A DNA stretch of 38,196 nt, from contig JAJQFO010000334.1 in the NCBI GenBank assembly GCA_021201095.1, positions 1-38,196 on the forward strand. Direction: 5' to 3'. Source of the DNA: Lachnospiraceae bacterium. Lineage in GTDB: Bacteria > Bacillota > Clostridia > Lachnospirales > Lachnospiraceae. Position numbers and translations under genes: made by a program. Positions 16,346 through 25,005 of this stretch are shown one piece after another. Position 1 is the first letter of the stretch. The number at the start of each line of letters is the position of its first letter. The notes beneath the pieces were generated by a model that was given only the letters and a program-made list of their open reading frames with translations, ran no database searches and was not told where the DNA came from.

Positions 16346-16480
16346 GTAGCGCTCCACCAGCCGGTCCACAATCAGGCTCTGCCGGTAGACCTCCTCCACC
16401 TTTCCCCCATTTTCTATAAGGAAATTCAGCTGTGTCCGCTCTCGCTCAATCTGTTTTTTTAATCGTTCCTTTTGGGTCAT
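16325..16480 (-). CDS. Spo0E-like aspartyl-phosphate phosphatase (51 residues)
   Basis: This small protein resembles the Spo0E family, which removes phosphate from Spo0A~P and so restrains sporulation. The 51 residues form two predicted helices joined by NGG. The C-terminal helix has the family pattern SxxxDxLxxxY as S35-LIVD-RLVERY45, corresponding to SQxLDxLIxxY. The second residue of that signature is L instead of Q, a departure to note. The ATG lies inside the last 35 nt of lgt in another frame; GGAG is 11 nt upstream and AAGGA closer, so translation is probably coupled to lgt. It ends at a TAA in the first unit of a local tandem repeat. Confidence 0.68.
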   Translation of the reverse strand: MTQKERLKKQIERERTQLNFLIENGGKVEEVYRQSLIVDRLVERYLELAAV

Positions 16481-17468
16481 CTTCCTTGGTTCTCCGCAAT
16501 TGTCCTATGATCAGAAGTGTCAGCGAGGCCACCACAAGGATGGCGGAAAGCACCTGCGATACCGGCAGCCCGGTGTCAAACAGGATGAGCTGATCCGTGC
16601 GCAGACCTTCAATCCAGAAACGTCCCGCCCCGTACAGCAGAAGATACATCAGGAAAATCGTTCCCTCGCTGCTGCCGGGCGTTTCAATCTCAGGCGCTTT
16701 GCTCCCGGATGCTTCCTTTCCGGACGATTCCTTTCCAGATGGCTCTTTTCCAGACGGCTTATTCCCGGATAACCCGGTCACGGTTGATCTGATCTCCTTC
16801 TTTCTCCTCAAATAGGTAAGGAACAGAAGGACGGCCAGCACTCCCAGATTCCAGAGCGACTCGTAGAGAAACGTGGGATGCACCTGGATATATTCTACTC
16901 CGTCAATGGTTTCCAGATGTGCGCGCATCGTGTCCGTGATTTCCGAAGCCCGGACATCACTCAGGGGAAGCTGCATCGCGAACAGATTGTCTGTATAGTC
17001 ACCGAACGCCTCCCGGTTAAAAAAATTGCCCCATCTTCCCAGAACCTGCCCCCACACCAGTCCGACTGACATCGTATCCAGAGCCAGACGGTAACGAAGC
17101 TTCCGTATATGGCAGAACACCAGCACAGTCAGCACGCCGCCGATCACGCCGCCGTAGATCGCCAGCCCTCCTTTGCGCAGGTTGAATATTTCTGCCAGAT
17201 GGGATCTGTAATAATCCCACGAAAACACGACATAATAAATTCTCGCACACACCAGAGCAACAAGGATCGCCACAATTCCCAGATCAAAATAGTCTTCTTC
17301 CTTCTGTCCGGTCGCCTTCGCCAGGCGCATGACCAGCCACATACCGGTCATCATTGCGACAGAGAGAACCACTCCATAGCAGGCGATTTCCAGTCCGCCC
17401 ACCTGAAAGCTTTTGATCACATGTGTCAGCGTGATTCCCAGATGCGGAAAACGGATGGTGCCATCCAT
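16446..17468 (-). CDS. lgt: prolipoprotein diacylglyceryl transferase
   Basis: Lgt transfers diacylglycerol from phosphatidylglycerol to the lipobox cysteine of prelipoproteins. The 340-residue polytopic protein has GGLAIYGGVIGG, the signature GRWGNFFNREAFG with its essential Arg and Asn, HPTFLYESLWN and RFWIEGLRTDQL. About 40 hydrophilic residues (227-268) between the last membrane segments include a pentapeptide repeat (SGKEP-like), making it longer than the usual 260-300. The ATG follows GAGGTGA. It starts 11 nt after the ychF stop, and its end overlaps the Spo0E-like gene by 35 nt. Confidence 0.95.
   Translation of the reverse strand: MDGTIRFPHLGITLTHVIKSFQVGGLEIACYGVVLSVAMMTGMWLVMRLAKATGQKEEDYFDLGIVAILVALVCARIYYVVFSWDYYRSHLAEIFNLRKGGLAIYGGVIGGVLTVLVFCHIRKLRYRLALDTMSVGLVWGQVLGRWGNFFNREAFGDYTDNLFAMQLPLSDVRASEITDTMRAHLETIDGVEYIQVHPTFLYESLWNLGVLAVLLFLTYLRRKKEIRSTVTGLSGNKPSGKEPSGKESSGKEASGSKAPEIETPGSSEGTIFLMYLLLYGAGRFWIEGLRTDQLILFDTGLPVSQVLSAILVVASLTLLIIGQLRRTKEDDPKGTIKKTD
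16693..16767 (-). repeat. 15-nt repeats within lgt
   Basis: Five consecutive 15-nt units, with starts at 16693, 16708, 16723, 16738 and 16753, encode a degenerate SGKE/P pentapeptide on the minus strand. They account for most of the extra loop in Lgt and probably arose by slippage. Confidence 0.7.
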
Positions 17469-17479
17469 CGAATATCACC

Positions 17480-18577
17480 TCATACATTAAATCGGAACAG
17501 GATCACATCGCCGTCCTTCACGACATAGTCTTTTCCTTCCAGCCCCACCAGGCCCTTTTCTCTTGCAGCCGCAAGAGAGCCGCAGTCCAGAAGGTCGCGG
17601 TAATTGACAACCTCCGCGCGGATAAAGCCCCGCTCAAAGTCTGAATGGATCTTGCCCGCGGCCTGCGGAGCTTTAGTACCCTTTCGGATCGTCCACGCAC
17701 GTGTCTCCGTCTCACCGGCCGTCAGAAAGCTCATCAGGCCGAGCAGGCTGTAGCTCGCCTTTATCAGTTTCTCCAGTCCGGACTCTTTTAATCCCAGATC
17801 TTCCAGAAACATCTGCTTTTCATCATCCTCCAGCTCCGAAATCTCCTCTTCAATCTTCGCACAGATCACGAAGACCCCGCTTCCGGTCATGGCCGCGTAA
17901 GAGCGCACCTTCTGTACATAGGCATTGGAAGCACCATCGTCAGCCAGGTCGTCTTCATCCACGTTCGCCGCAAAAATAACCGGCTTTGCCGTGAGCAGAT
18001 TGTACTCGGCCAGCCATGCCTGCTCGTCCTCATCCTCTGTCTGATACGTGATGGCGAGGTTCCCATCCTCCAGATGCGCCTTCAGGGCCTTCAGAAGCTC
18101 TACTTCCTTTGCCGCCGTCTTATTATTGTTCGCCGCGCGTCCGGTTTTCGCAATGCGCCGTTCCAGGATTTCCAGATCCGAAAAAATCAGCTCCAGATTG
18201 ATCGTCTCGATATCCCGGACCGGATCAACCGTTCCATCTACATGGATCACATTGGTGTCATCAAAGCAGCGCACGACATGGACAATTGCATCCACCTCAC
18301 GGATGTTTGCAAGGAACTGGTTTCCCAGCCCTTCTCCCTTCGACGCTCCCTTCACAAGTCCGGCAATATCGACAAACTCGATCACCGCCGGCGTCACCTT
18401 GGCAGAATGATAAAGATCCGCAAGCAGTCCCAGCCGCTCGTCCGGAACTGCCACCACACCCACATTCGGGTCGATCGTGCAGAAGGGGTAATTCGCCGCC
18501 TCTGCCCCTGCCTTTGTAAGAGAGTTAAACAATGTACTTTTGCCGACATTCGGCAATCCGATGATTCCCAGTTTCAT
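17480..18577 (-). CDS. ychF: ribosome-binding ATPase YchF
   Basis: YchF is an Obg-family P-loop protein that prefers ATP and binds ribosomes; it is linked to stress responses. The 365-residue product has the G1 loop GLPNVGKST (7-15), G3 DIAGL, a coiled-coil insert and a C-terminal TGS domain ending [15 protein letters not shown]. At the G4 position it has ANVDE rather than NKxD, as expected for the ATP-using subfamily. The ATG follows GAGG at 9 nt. It probably heads the ychF-lgt-Spo0E-like unit, although I could not identify a convincing promoter in the 231-nt gap upstream. Confidence 0.96.
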   Translation of the reverse strand: MKLGIIGLPNVGKSTLFNSLTKAGAEAANYPFCTIDPNVGVVAVPDERLGLLADLYHSAKVTPAVIEFVDIAGLVKGASKGEGLGNQFLANIREVDAIVHVVRCFDDTNVIHVDGTVDPVRDIETINLELIFSDLEILERRIAKTGRAANNNKTAAKEVELLKALKAHLEDGNLAITYQTEDEDEQAWLAEYNLLTAKPVIFAANVDEDDLADDGASNAYVQKVRSYAAMTGSGVFVICAKIEEEISELEDDEKQMFLEDLGLKESGLEKLIKASYSLLGLMSFLTAGETETRAWTIRKGTKAPQAAGKIHSDFERGFIRAEVVNYRDLLDCGSLAAAREKGLVGLEGKDYVVKDGDVILFRFNV

Positions 18578-18808
18578 ATTTGTATACCTCTGTCTGTTTG
18601 TTATTCTCAGGAGTCCGTATTTACCGGCCGCCTAGCTACTATTCCATAATCTCTGAACGCTGACCTTCTGCATGCTATGCCTGCATTTTCTATGAGCAGC
18701 TCTGCCCGGAAAGCTTTATCCTTTTTTATCACAGCTCCGCCTTCGTCTTTCATGTCTCAGAGCTGCCCGGATTATTTTCTCTCCCATATCATGACTCTGC
18801 ACAAAAAA

Positions 18809-19492
18809 TCAATCTGCTTCATAAGCTGTATAGCGCGACATCACCTTCAGCATTTTCTGCACATTCTCTGCCCGGTTGCCGCCAAATACGGCGGAACCCG
18901 CCACACAGACATTCGCACCGGCCTCAAGGACTTCTTCAAGAGTATGCTCATTGATGCCGCCGTCTACTTCAATGTCAAGATCCAGCCCCAGCTCCAGTGC
19001 TTTTCGGCGCAGGCTGCGGATTTTCCCGGTCATTTCCGGAATATAGGCCTGTCCGCCGTAGCCCGGATTGACCGTCATGATCAGCACCATGTCCAGATAC
19101 GGAAGCACATAATCCAATGCGCACAGGGGAGTAGCCGGGTTGAGAGCGACTCCCACCCGCAGTCCCATTTCCTTAATATCATGGACGATTCTCTGCAGAT
19201 GCCGGGCGCTTTCCGCGTGAACAGTGATACTGTCCGCCCCGCATCCGGCAAACTCCCGGATATATTTCTCGGGCTCCACGATCATCAGGTGTACATCAAA
19301 CACGCAGTCCGTCTCCGGACGGATGGATGAAATCACAGGCATCCCAAAGGAAATGCTGGGAACGAAAACCCCGTCCATCACATCTATATGCAGATATTCG
19401 GCTCCCGCTTTCGTCACGGTATCTACCTCGTGTCCCAGTGTTTTAAAGTCTGCCGCCAGTATCGAGGGCGCCAAAATATTTTTTCGGTTCAT
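18809..19492 (-). CDS. rpe: ribulose-phosphate 3-epimerase
   Basis: Rpe interconverts D-ribulose 5-phosphate and D-xylulose 5-phosphate in the pentose phosphate pathway. The 227-residue TIM barrel has HIDVMDGVFVP (metal ligands His and Asp), VHLMIVEPE, MTVNPGYGGQ and DGGIN with the second catalytic aspartate. Its ATG overlaps the rsgA stop by 4 nt. In Bacillus the next gene would be thiN; here the following 231 nt are non-coding. Confidence 0.96.
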   Translation of the reverse strand: MNRKNILAPSILAADFKTLGHEVDTVTKAGAEYLHIDVMDGVFVPSISFGMPVISSIRPETDCVFDVHLMIVEPEKYIREFAGCGADSITVHAESARHLQRIVHDIKEMGLRVGVALNPATPLCALDYVLPYLDMVLIMTVNPGYGGQAYIPEMTGKIRSLRRKALELGLDLDIEVDGGINEHTLEEVLEAGANVCVAGSAVFGGNRAENVQKMLKVMSRYTAYEAD

Positions 19493-20418
19493 TTCCGTTC
19501 TCCCGCTTTGTGATGTTCCGTATATTTTTTTCTTTTATTCTTCAGCTCACTGGCCAGAAGCTCATAGCTCTCGTATCTTGCGCGGTGAATTTCCCCGCTT
19601 TCTACCGCTTTTTTTACCGCGCAATCGGGCTCTTTCAAGTGCATGCAGCCCTGAAACCGGCATTCTGCCTCATAGCTGTCAAACTCATAAAAATAGCTTT
19701 TTAATTCCTCATACTCGATATCCTGCAGAAAAAGCGAACTGAATCCCGGCGTATCCAGAAGATAGCTCGGTGCCGCAGAAGTCTCCAGCTGCCGGAGTAC
19801 GAGCAGCTCTGTATGCCGGGTCGTGTGCTTTCCCCGGTCGATTTTCCTGCTGATTTCTCCGACCTCCATGCGCCGTTCGGGCAGAAAATAATTCGTCAGA
19901 GAGGATTTTCCAACGCCGGAAGGGCCGGCCAGCACGGTCGTTTTACCTTCCAGCAGGGAGCGCACCCGCAAAAGACCTTCCTCCTTCTCCACGCTTACAA
20001 AGCATACCTCACAGCCGCATCCCCGGTAAATCTCCTCCAGCGTGCGGGTCTGCTCCTTAGCTGCCAGATCTGTCTTATTAAAGCAGACAATCACCGGGAT
20101 GTTCTGCCGGTTCATCAGAATCAGGAACCGATCCAGCAGGTTCAGGTTCGGCTGGGGATGCGTGACCGCAAACACCACCATCGCCTGGTCCACATTGGCT
20201 GCCGCCGGCCGGATCAGCGCGTTCATGCGCGGAAGCAGCTGGTCGACATTCCCGGTCTTCCCAGCCGCGTCCAGCACAGAAATTTCCACATCATCGCCGA
20301 CCAGGGGCTTCACCTTTTCCTTGCGGAAAATTCCCTTTGCCCTGCATTCATAAACTTCACCGTCGGCGGCGTGTACATAATAAAATCCGCCGACTCCTCT
20401 GATTATCTTGCCATGCAT
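19489..20418 (-). CDS. rsgA: ribosome small subunit biogenesis GTPase RsgA
   Basis: RsgA is a late 30S maturation factor with ribosome-stimulated GTPase activity. The 309-residue protein has an N-terminal OB fold and a circularly permuted GTPase domain, visible as G4 NKTD (114-117) before G1 GPSGVGKS (165-172) and G3 DTPG (222-225). A zinc knuckle follows at C253, C258, H260 and C266. The start ATG has GGTGA a few nt upstream. It is between prkC and rpe, the conserved Firmicutes order, and overlaps rpe by 4 nt. Confidence 0.96.
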   Translation of the reverse strand: MHGKIIRGVGGFYYVHAADGEVYECRAKGIFRKEKVKPLVGDDVEISVLDAAGKTGNVDQLLPRMNALIRPAAANVDQAMVVFAVTHPQPNLNLLDRFLILMNRQNIPVIVCFNKTDLAAKEQTRTLEEIYRGCGCEVCFVSVEKEEGLLRVRSLLEGKTTVLAGPSGVGKSSLTNYFLPERRMEVGEISRKIDRGKHTTRHTELLVLRQLETSAAPSYLLDTPGFSSLFLQDIEYEELKSYFYEFDSYEAECRFQGCMHLKEPDCAVKKAVESGEIHRARYESYELLASELKNKRKKYTEHHKAGERK

Positions 20419-20529
20419 TCATTCACCATCTGTATCCGGCCCATTCTCCCATTAACAATCATCAATTACCCGTCTTATCTACAATCCGTCACGCAAGGGT
20501 CGCCAGGCACAATCCGCCGACTGCGCTGA

Positions 20530-22929
20530 CTAAGAAACTTCGCTGAACGTAATCCCGGAGTACTGGATCGTGCTGGTCACCTCTCCTGTCTCTTCATCCA
20601 GCAGATAAACATACGCGGTACCAGTTGTTTCCCCATCTATTCCGGCCACCTGAAGCAGGTAGGGGAAGGACGTTGTCCCTTCAAATACCGTCGTCTCTGT
20701 CCCATTCTGATACAGCGTAATCCTCACCGGCTGTCCGGTATATCCGGACGGAGCACTCAAGGACGCATTACACTGCCAGCTGCCGCTCACAGCCGCACTG
20801 GAACTGCCTGAGGAAGAATCCTCGCCCGAGGTCGTCGTAGAAGTATCGGAGGAAGATGTACCTGTTGACGTATCCGATGCCGTGGTGCCGGACGATGCCG
20901 TATCGGATGCCGTCGTATCAGCAGAAGACGAATCTTCGTCGTCTATAATCGTGATATTGTCATCATCCGATGAATCAGATGTCGACGGCCCCGTGCTGAT
21001 ATAGATAGTGACCGTGCTTCCCTTCGGCACCAGTCCGTCTGTATCATCCGCACTTGTGCGGGTGACCAGTCCTTCACTGATGGTATCACTGGATTCATAC
21101 GCATAGGCAGCTGTCAGTCCCAGCATCTCCAGCGCCTCCTCAGCCCGCTCCACAGTATAACCGGTCACACTCCAGAGCGTTTTATATTCTACTTCGGCAT
21201 CTTCCTCCGTCTGGGCGGCTCCCTGACTCACATAAAGAGTAATCACATCTCCGGTGCTGACCGTATCACCCGCTTCCGGGTCAGTCGAAATCACATAACC
21301 GCTTGCTACCGTATCACTGTACTGCGTCTGGTCAACGCTATATTGCAGTCCGCGCGTAATCAGCAGTGCCTGCGCCTGAGTAAGCTCCATGTTGCTGAGA
21401 TCATCCAATGCAAAGCCGGAATCCTCCCCGGTCTCTGTCTCACTTTCGCTCTCGCTTTCTGACTCTGTCTGCGCTTCTGTAGATTCCTCAGTGCCGGCGG
21501 CAGTCTCCACAATGATACCGTCCCCGTCCGAATCCGACCGGCTGCTGGAAAATTTCATCAGACCAAGCGCGTTTGCAAGCAGTGCAAGAAACACAAATCC
21601 GACAACGACCGCAATGATAATGCCGCCTAAGGTCACAGCCTTTTCCAGCTTCGGGTTCAGATCTCCATCCGCATCCTCGGCTTTGCTCTTTTTCTTTACA
21701 GGGGGTTCATGAGTATCTTCCAGATGGTAGCTGTCCTCTTCATCCGATGAGTTGGCGCGGCCGTCTGCCGGGTCATCGTAAGCACCATAGTAATCATCAT
21801 AATAGCCATGCTCCACCGGTTCATCAGCACCGTAGCCCGTTCCCCAGCGTTCCCCTTCATAGGAAGGATCCTGTCCTCCCCCAGGCACATCCTGGTACTG
21901 GCTTTTCTGATAATAGCTCCCCGGCTGCCAGGCACGGTTCTGCACAGAACCAGTCTCCTGCGCGTGCATATTCGCCGCAGCCCCCACATCCATGGATTCA
22001 TCATAAGAAGGAAGATGCTGCTCGGATTTAATCTGATCCACTTCTTCTTTGGACATCACTATTGTCTTAGACGTGCGATCCCCCACCGCCCATGTCACGA
22101 AATCTCCTTCCGGATTCACAAGCGACTCTCTGAGATCACGGATCAGCTCGGTCATATCCGGATACCGGCGGTCCGGACTCTTCTGCGTACATTTTAAAAC
22201 GATCTGATTGGTACTGTACGGGATTTCCGGGAACTCCTCCCTCGGACCATGCATTTCATCCTGCAGATGCCGCAGCGCGACCGCAACCGCCGTATCCCCG
22301 TCAAACGGGACGTGGCCGGTCAGCATCTCGTACATGGTGATTCCCAGTGAATAAATGTCGCTTTTCTCATCACTGTACCCGCCTCTGGTCTGCTCCGGTG
22401 AGCTGTAATGAACGGAGCCCATAACACCGGACGTCATCGTATTGGCAGAAGCGGCACGAGCGATTCCGAAATCTGCCACCTTGACCTTCCCATCCGTGGA
22501 AATCATAATATTCTGCGGCTTGACATCCCTGTGGATAATGCCGTTATTATGCGCCGCCTCCAGACCGGCAGAAATCTGCAGCGCTATGCTGGTCGCCTCC
22601 CTGGCGGAAAGATGCCCTTTATCCGCAATGTATTCCTTGAGGGTAATCCCCTCCACCAGCTCCATTACAATATAATTAATCCCGGCTTCCTCGCCCACAT
22701 CGTAGATATTGACAATATTGCCATGCGCCAGTCCCGCCGCCGACTGCGCTTCCACACGGAACTTGGAGATAAACACCTTGTCCTCACGGAATTCCTTCTT
22801 CAGTACCTTGACTGCCACAAAACGATTGAGCTTGTGGTCCTTCGCCTTGTACACATCTGCCATCCCGCCGGAACCGATTCTGGACATGACTTCATATCTG
22901 TTTTGTATAAACATACCTCGTTTTAACAT
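20530..22929 (-). CDS. prkC: PASTA-domain Ser/Thr protein kinase
   Basis: This membrane kinase senses muropeptides or lipid II and phosphorylates division, cell-wall and translation proteins. The 799-residue protein has a cytoplasmic kinase domain with GSGGMADVY, K41 in VAVKVL, H133-RDVKPQN and DFG 153-155, then a long Tyr/Gly/Asp-rich juxtamembrane region, a membrane segment (about 431-453), two PASTA domains (about 505-570 and 580-648), a Ser/Thr/Asp linker, and a C-terminal beta-rich domain (715-799) that does not look like PASTA. Bacillus PrkC has three PASTA domains, so the C-terminal domain may replace the third. GGAG lies 8 nt before the ATG. It is 98 nt after its cognate phosphatase gene. 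Confidence 0.95.
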   Translation of the reverse strand: MLKRGMFIQNRYEVMSRIGSGGMADVYKAKDHKLNRFVAVKVLKKEFREDKVFISKFRVEAQSAAGLAHGNIVNIYDVGEEAGINYIVMELVEGITLKEYIADKGHLSAREATSIALQISAGLEAAHNNGIIHRDVKPQNIMISTDGKVKVADFGIARAASANTMTSGVMGSVHYSSPEQTRGGYSDEKSDIYSLGITMYEMLTGHVPFDGDTAVAVALRHLQDEMHGPREEFPEIPYSTNQIVLKCTQKSPDRRYPDMTELIRDLRESLVNPEGDFVTWAVGDRTSKTIVMSKEEVDQIKSEQHLPSYDESMDVGAAANMHAQETGSVQNRAWQPGSYYQKSQYQDVPGGGQDPSYEGERWGTGYGADEPVEHGYYDDYYGAYDDPADGRANSSDEEDSYHLEDTHEPPVKKKSKAEDADGDLNPKLEKAVTLGGIIIAVVVGFVFLALLANALGLMKFSSSRSDSDGDGIIVETAAGTEESTEAQTESESESESETETGEDSGFALDDLSNMELTQAQALLITRGLQYSVDQTQYSDTVASGYVISTDPEAGDTVSTGDVITLYVSQGAAQTEEDAEVEYKTLWSVTGYTVERAEEALEMLGLTAAYAYESSDTISEGLVTRTSADDTDGLVPKGSTVTIYISTGPSTSDSSDDDNITIIDDEDSSSADTTASDTASSGTTASDTSTGTSSSDTSTTTSGEDSSSGSSSAAVSGSWQCNASLSAPSGYTGQPVRITLYQNGTETTVFEGTTSFPYLLQVAGIDGETTGTAYVYLLDEETGEVTSTIQYSGITFSEVS

Positions 22930-23027
22930 AAATCCTTCTCCATATCCTGTCCATGATCTGTGAAGTAATCATGGGCGAAGAACGCACACACCGCAGGCGT
23001 GATTTTAACTGCGCAGCTCTCCATTTA

Positions 23028-23747
23028 TCAGACCTCGGCAAGAACGACTGAAATATTGTCCTTTCCCCCGTTCTTATTTGCCTCATTCACCAGATGACAC
23101 GCCGCTTCCTTCGGCGAATGATATTTTCTGACGATCTGCAGAATCTCGGAGTCTTCCACCATGTTGGTCAGTCCATCGGAGCAAAGCAGAATCCGATCCC
23201 CCTCTTCCAGTTTTACATCAAAGAAATCAATCCGCACCGGCGCCTTTACGCCAATCGCCCGTGTAATTACATTTTTGTCCGGATGCGTACGGGCGTCCTT
23301 CCGCTGAATCTCCCCCATGCGGACCATCTCTTCCACCAGAGAGTGGTCTCTGGTAATCTGCGAAATCTGCTGGTCAATCAGATAGAGCCTGCTGTCCCCC
23401 ACATTGGCAACATACAGGCAGCCGTCCCTGACTACCGCCGCGACCACCGTTGTCCCCATGCCTTCGAGCGCCCTGTCAGTAGCCGCCTTCTCGATCACAC
23501 GTTCATTAGCGTAATGTATCGCCTCAGAGAGAAGCGCAATCGGGCGCTTTTCCCCGGCCTTTTCCAGATATTCGATGATCGACTCCACCGTATAACGCGA
23601 AGCCAGATCACCTGCGTTATGTCCCCCCATACCGTCCGCGACAATCATCAGGTTTGGAAGATTGCCGACCGGCTGTTCCGACGCATAGATAAAATCCTGG
23701 TTTGAGGAACGCCTCATGCCAATGTCTGTGATGCTGTAAATCCTCAT
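23028..23747 (-). CDS. stp: PP2C-type Ser/Thr protein phosphatase
   Basis: This Mg/Mn-dependent phosphatase (PrpC/Stp) reverses phosphorylation by the adjacent PASTA kinase. The 239-residue product carries the PP2C metal-binding motifs: RSSNQDF, VADGMGGHNAG, GMGTTVV, VGDSRLYL, LCSDGLTNM and GGKDNISVV. The ATG has AAAGGA upstream and is 32 nt after rlmN. The rlmN-stp-prkC-rsgA order is conserved in Firmicutes. Confidence 0.96.
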   Translation of the reverse strand: MRIYSITDIGMRRSSNQDFIYASEQPVGNLPNLMIVADGMGGHNAGDLASRYTVESIIEYLEKAGEKRPIALLSEAIHYANERVIEKAATDRALEGMGTTVVAAVVRDGCLYVANVGDSRLYLIDQQISQITRDHSLVEEMVRMGEIQRKDARTHPDKNVITRAIGVKAPVRIDFFDVKLEEGDRILLCSDGLTNMVEDSEILQIVRKYHSPKEAACHLVNEANKNGGKDNISVVLAEV

Positions 23748-23779
23748 TGTGCTGATCCTTTCTTGTGACTGAAACCCCT

Positions 23780-24829
23780 TTACGACTGCTGTTTTTCCAT
23801 ATATCCCTTGCGGAGCTGTCCGCAGGCGCCTCCTATGTCGCGTCCCATTTCTCTCCTAATAGTACACGTTTTCCCATATTTTTCAAGCTTATTTTTAAAA
23901 GCAGCGACCCGTTTGGTCTCCGGCGCGACAAATTTACGTTCCCTGACCGGATTGACCGGAATCAGATTAATATGGCAGGGAAAGCCTTCCAGGAGCGCGG
24001 CAAGCGCACGCGCATCCTCCATAGAATCATTCACGCCGCTCACCAGACTGTATTCAAAGGTCAGCCTCCGGCCCGTCCTGTCAAAATAATACCGACAGGC
24101 GTCCAGCACCTCCTCCAGCTCATACTTTTTCGCGACAGGCATCAGCTTCTGCCGTTTTTCCTGGGAAGGCGCATGCAAAGAGAGAGCAAGTGTTATCTGA
24201 AAATGTTCCTCTGCAAGTCTATGTATGCCGTCCGGCAGTCCGCAGGTCGATACCGTAATATTTCTCTGGCTCAGATGCAGACCGTTTTCATCTGAAAGCA
24301 GCCTCACAAACCGAACCAGGCCGTCATAATTATCCAGCGGCTCCCCTGTGCCCATGACCACCACATGGGTAACGCGCTCACCAGTCAGGCGCTGGATCGA
24401 ATACACCTGGTCGAGCATTTCGGAGGGAAGCAGATTTCTCGTCAGTCCGCCGATTGTCGAAGCGCAGAAGGAGCATCCCATACGGCAGCCTACCTGAGAA
24501 GAAATACAGACCGAATTGCCAAAATGGTAGCGCATCAGCACACTCTCGACCACATTGCCGTCCCAAAGCCCAAACAGATATTTCTCCGTGCCATCCTGAC
24601 CGGATATCCGCCGGTCCACCAGCGTATGCGAGGTATAGCTATATTCCCTGTCCAGCCTTTCCCGGAGCTGCTTTGGAAGATTGGTCATCTCATCAAAGCT
24701 CCGCGCAAGCTTGCAATGCATCCAGTCGTAAAGCTGCCTGGCGCGGAAGAATTTTTCTCCCATAGCTTCCAGCTCCCCGGCCAGCTCGAGGAAGGTTCTG
24801 CTTTTTATATCATTTCCGAAACTGTCCAT
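23780..24829 (-). CDS. rlmN: 23S rRNA (adenine-2503-C2)-methyltransferase RlmN
   Basis: RlmN is a radical SAM enzyme that methylates C2 of A2503 in 23S rRNA (and A37 in some tRNAs). The 349-residue product has the 4Fe-4S motif C115-RMGC119-SFC122, the preceding CISSQVGC, and the C-terminal GGACGQL with the methyl-carrying cysteine C336. I chose ATG 24829 because AAGGA lies upstream at proper spacing and the protein then has the family length. An in-frame ATG at 24889 would put 20 extra residues inside a dispersed repeat and has no good ribosome site. Absence of a serine-resistant Cfr-like N-terminus favours RlmN over Cfr. Confidence 0.94.
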   Translation of the reverse strand: MDSFGNDIKSRTFLELAGELEAMGEKFFRARQLYDWMHCKLARSFDEMTNLPKQLRERLDREYSYTSHTLVDRRISGQDGTEKYLFGLWDGNVVESVLMRYHFGNSVCISSQVGCRMGCSFCASTIGGLTRNLLPSEMLDQVYSIQRLTGERVTHVVVMGTGEPLDNYDGLVRFVRLLSDENGLHLSQRNITVSTCGLPDGIHRLAEEHFQITLALSLHAPSQEKRQKLMPVAKKYELEEVLDACRYYFDRTGRRLTFEYSLVSGVNDSMEDARALAALLEGFPCHINLIPVNPVRERKFVAPETKRVAAFKNKLEKYGKTCTIRREMGRDIGGACGQLRKGYMEKQQS

Positions 24830-24882
24830 ATCCTTCCTTCCCTCAGCTTCCACTGCAAAACTATATACGTGTCCTATACGTC

Positions 24883-24927
24883 CATACATATCTCACAGCA
24901 GGTGCAGGACACTGTCATAGATAATTA
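24883..24927 (-). repeat. dispersed palindromic element, copy 2
   Basis: This copy matches 11458-11502 at 34 of 45 positions without gaps and lies about 80 nt after the rsmB stop. In the minus-strand RNA the 10-bp stem is retained with nine pairs, four of them G-U. A further inverted repeat GTGTCCT/AGGACAC (24870-24911) encloses part of the element. Confidence 0.6.
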
Positions 24928-25005
24928 CCGGTATACAACGATGTCCCTGCCTCATGCGAAATCTTCTGCTTCCAGTAATCCCGCTTTGCCGGCTCCTGGA
25001 AAAAT

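Noticed and set aside
24830-24889. 20-residue N-terminal extension of RlmN
   Set aside because: The extension lies within the dispersed repeat and has no good ribosome site, while the internal ATG at 24829 has one and gives the normal family length.
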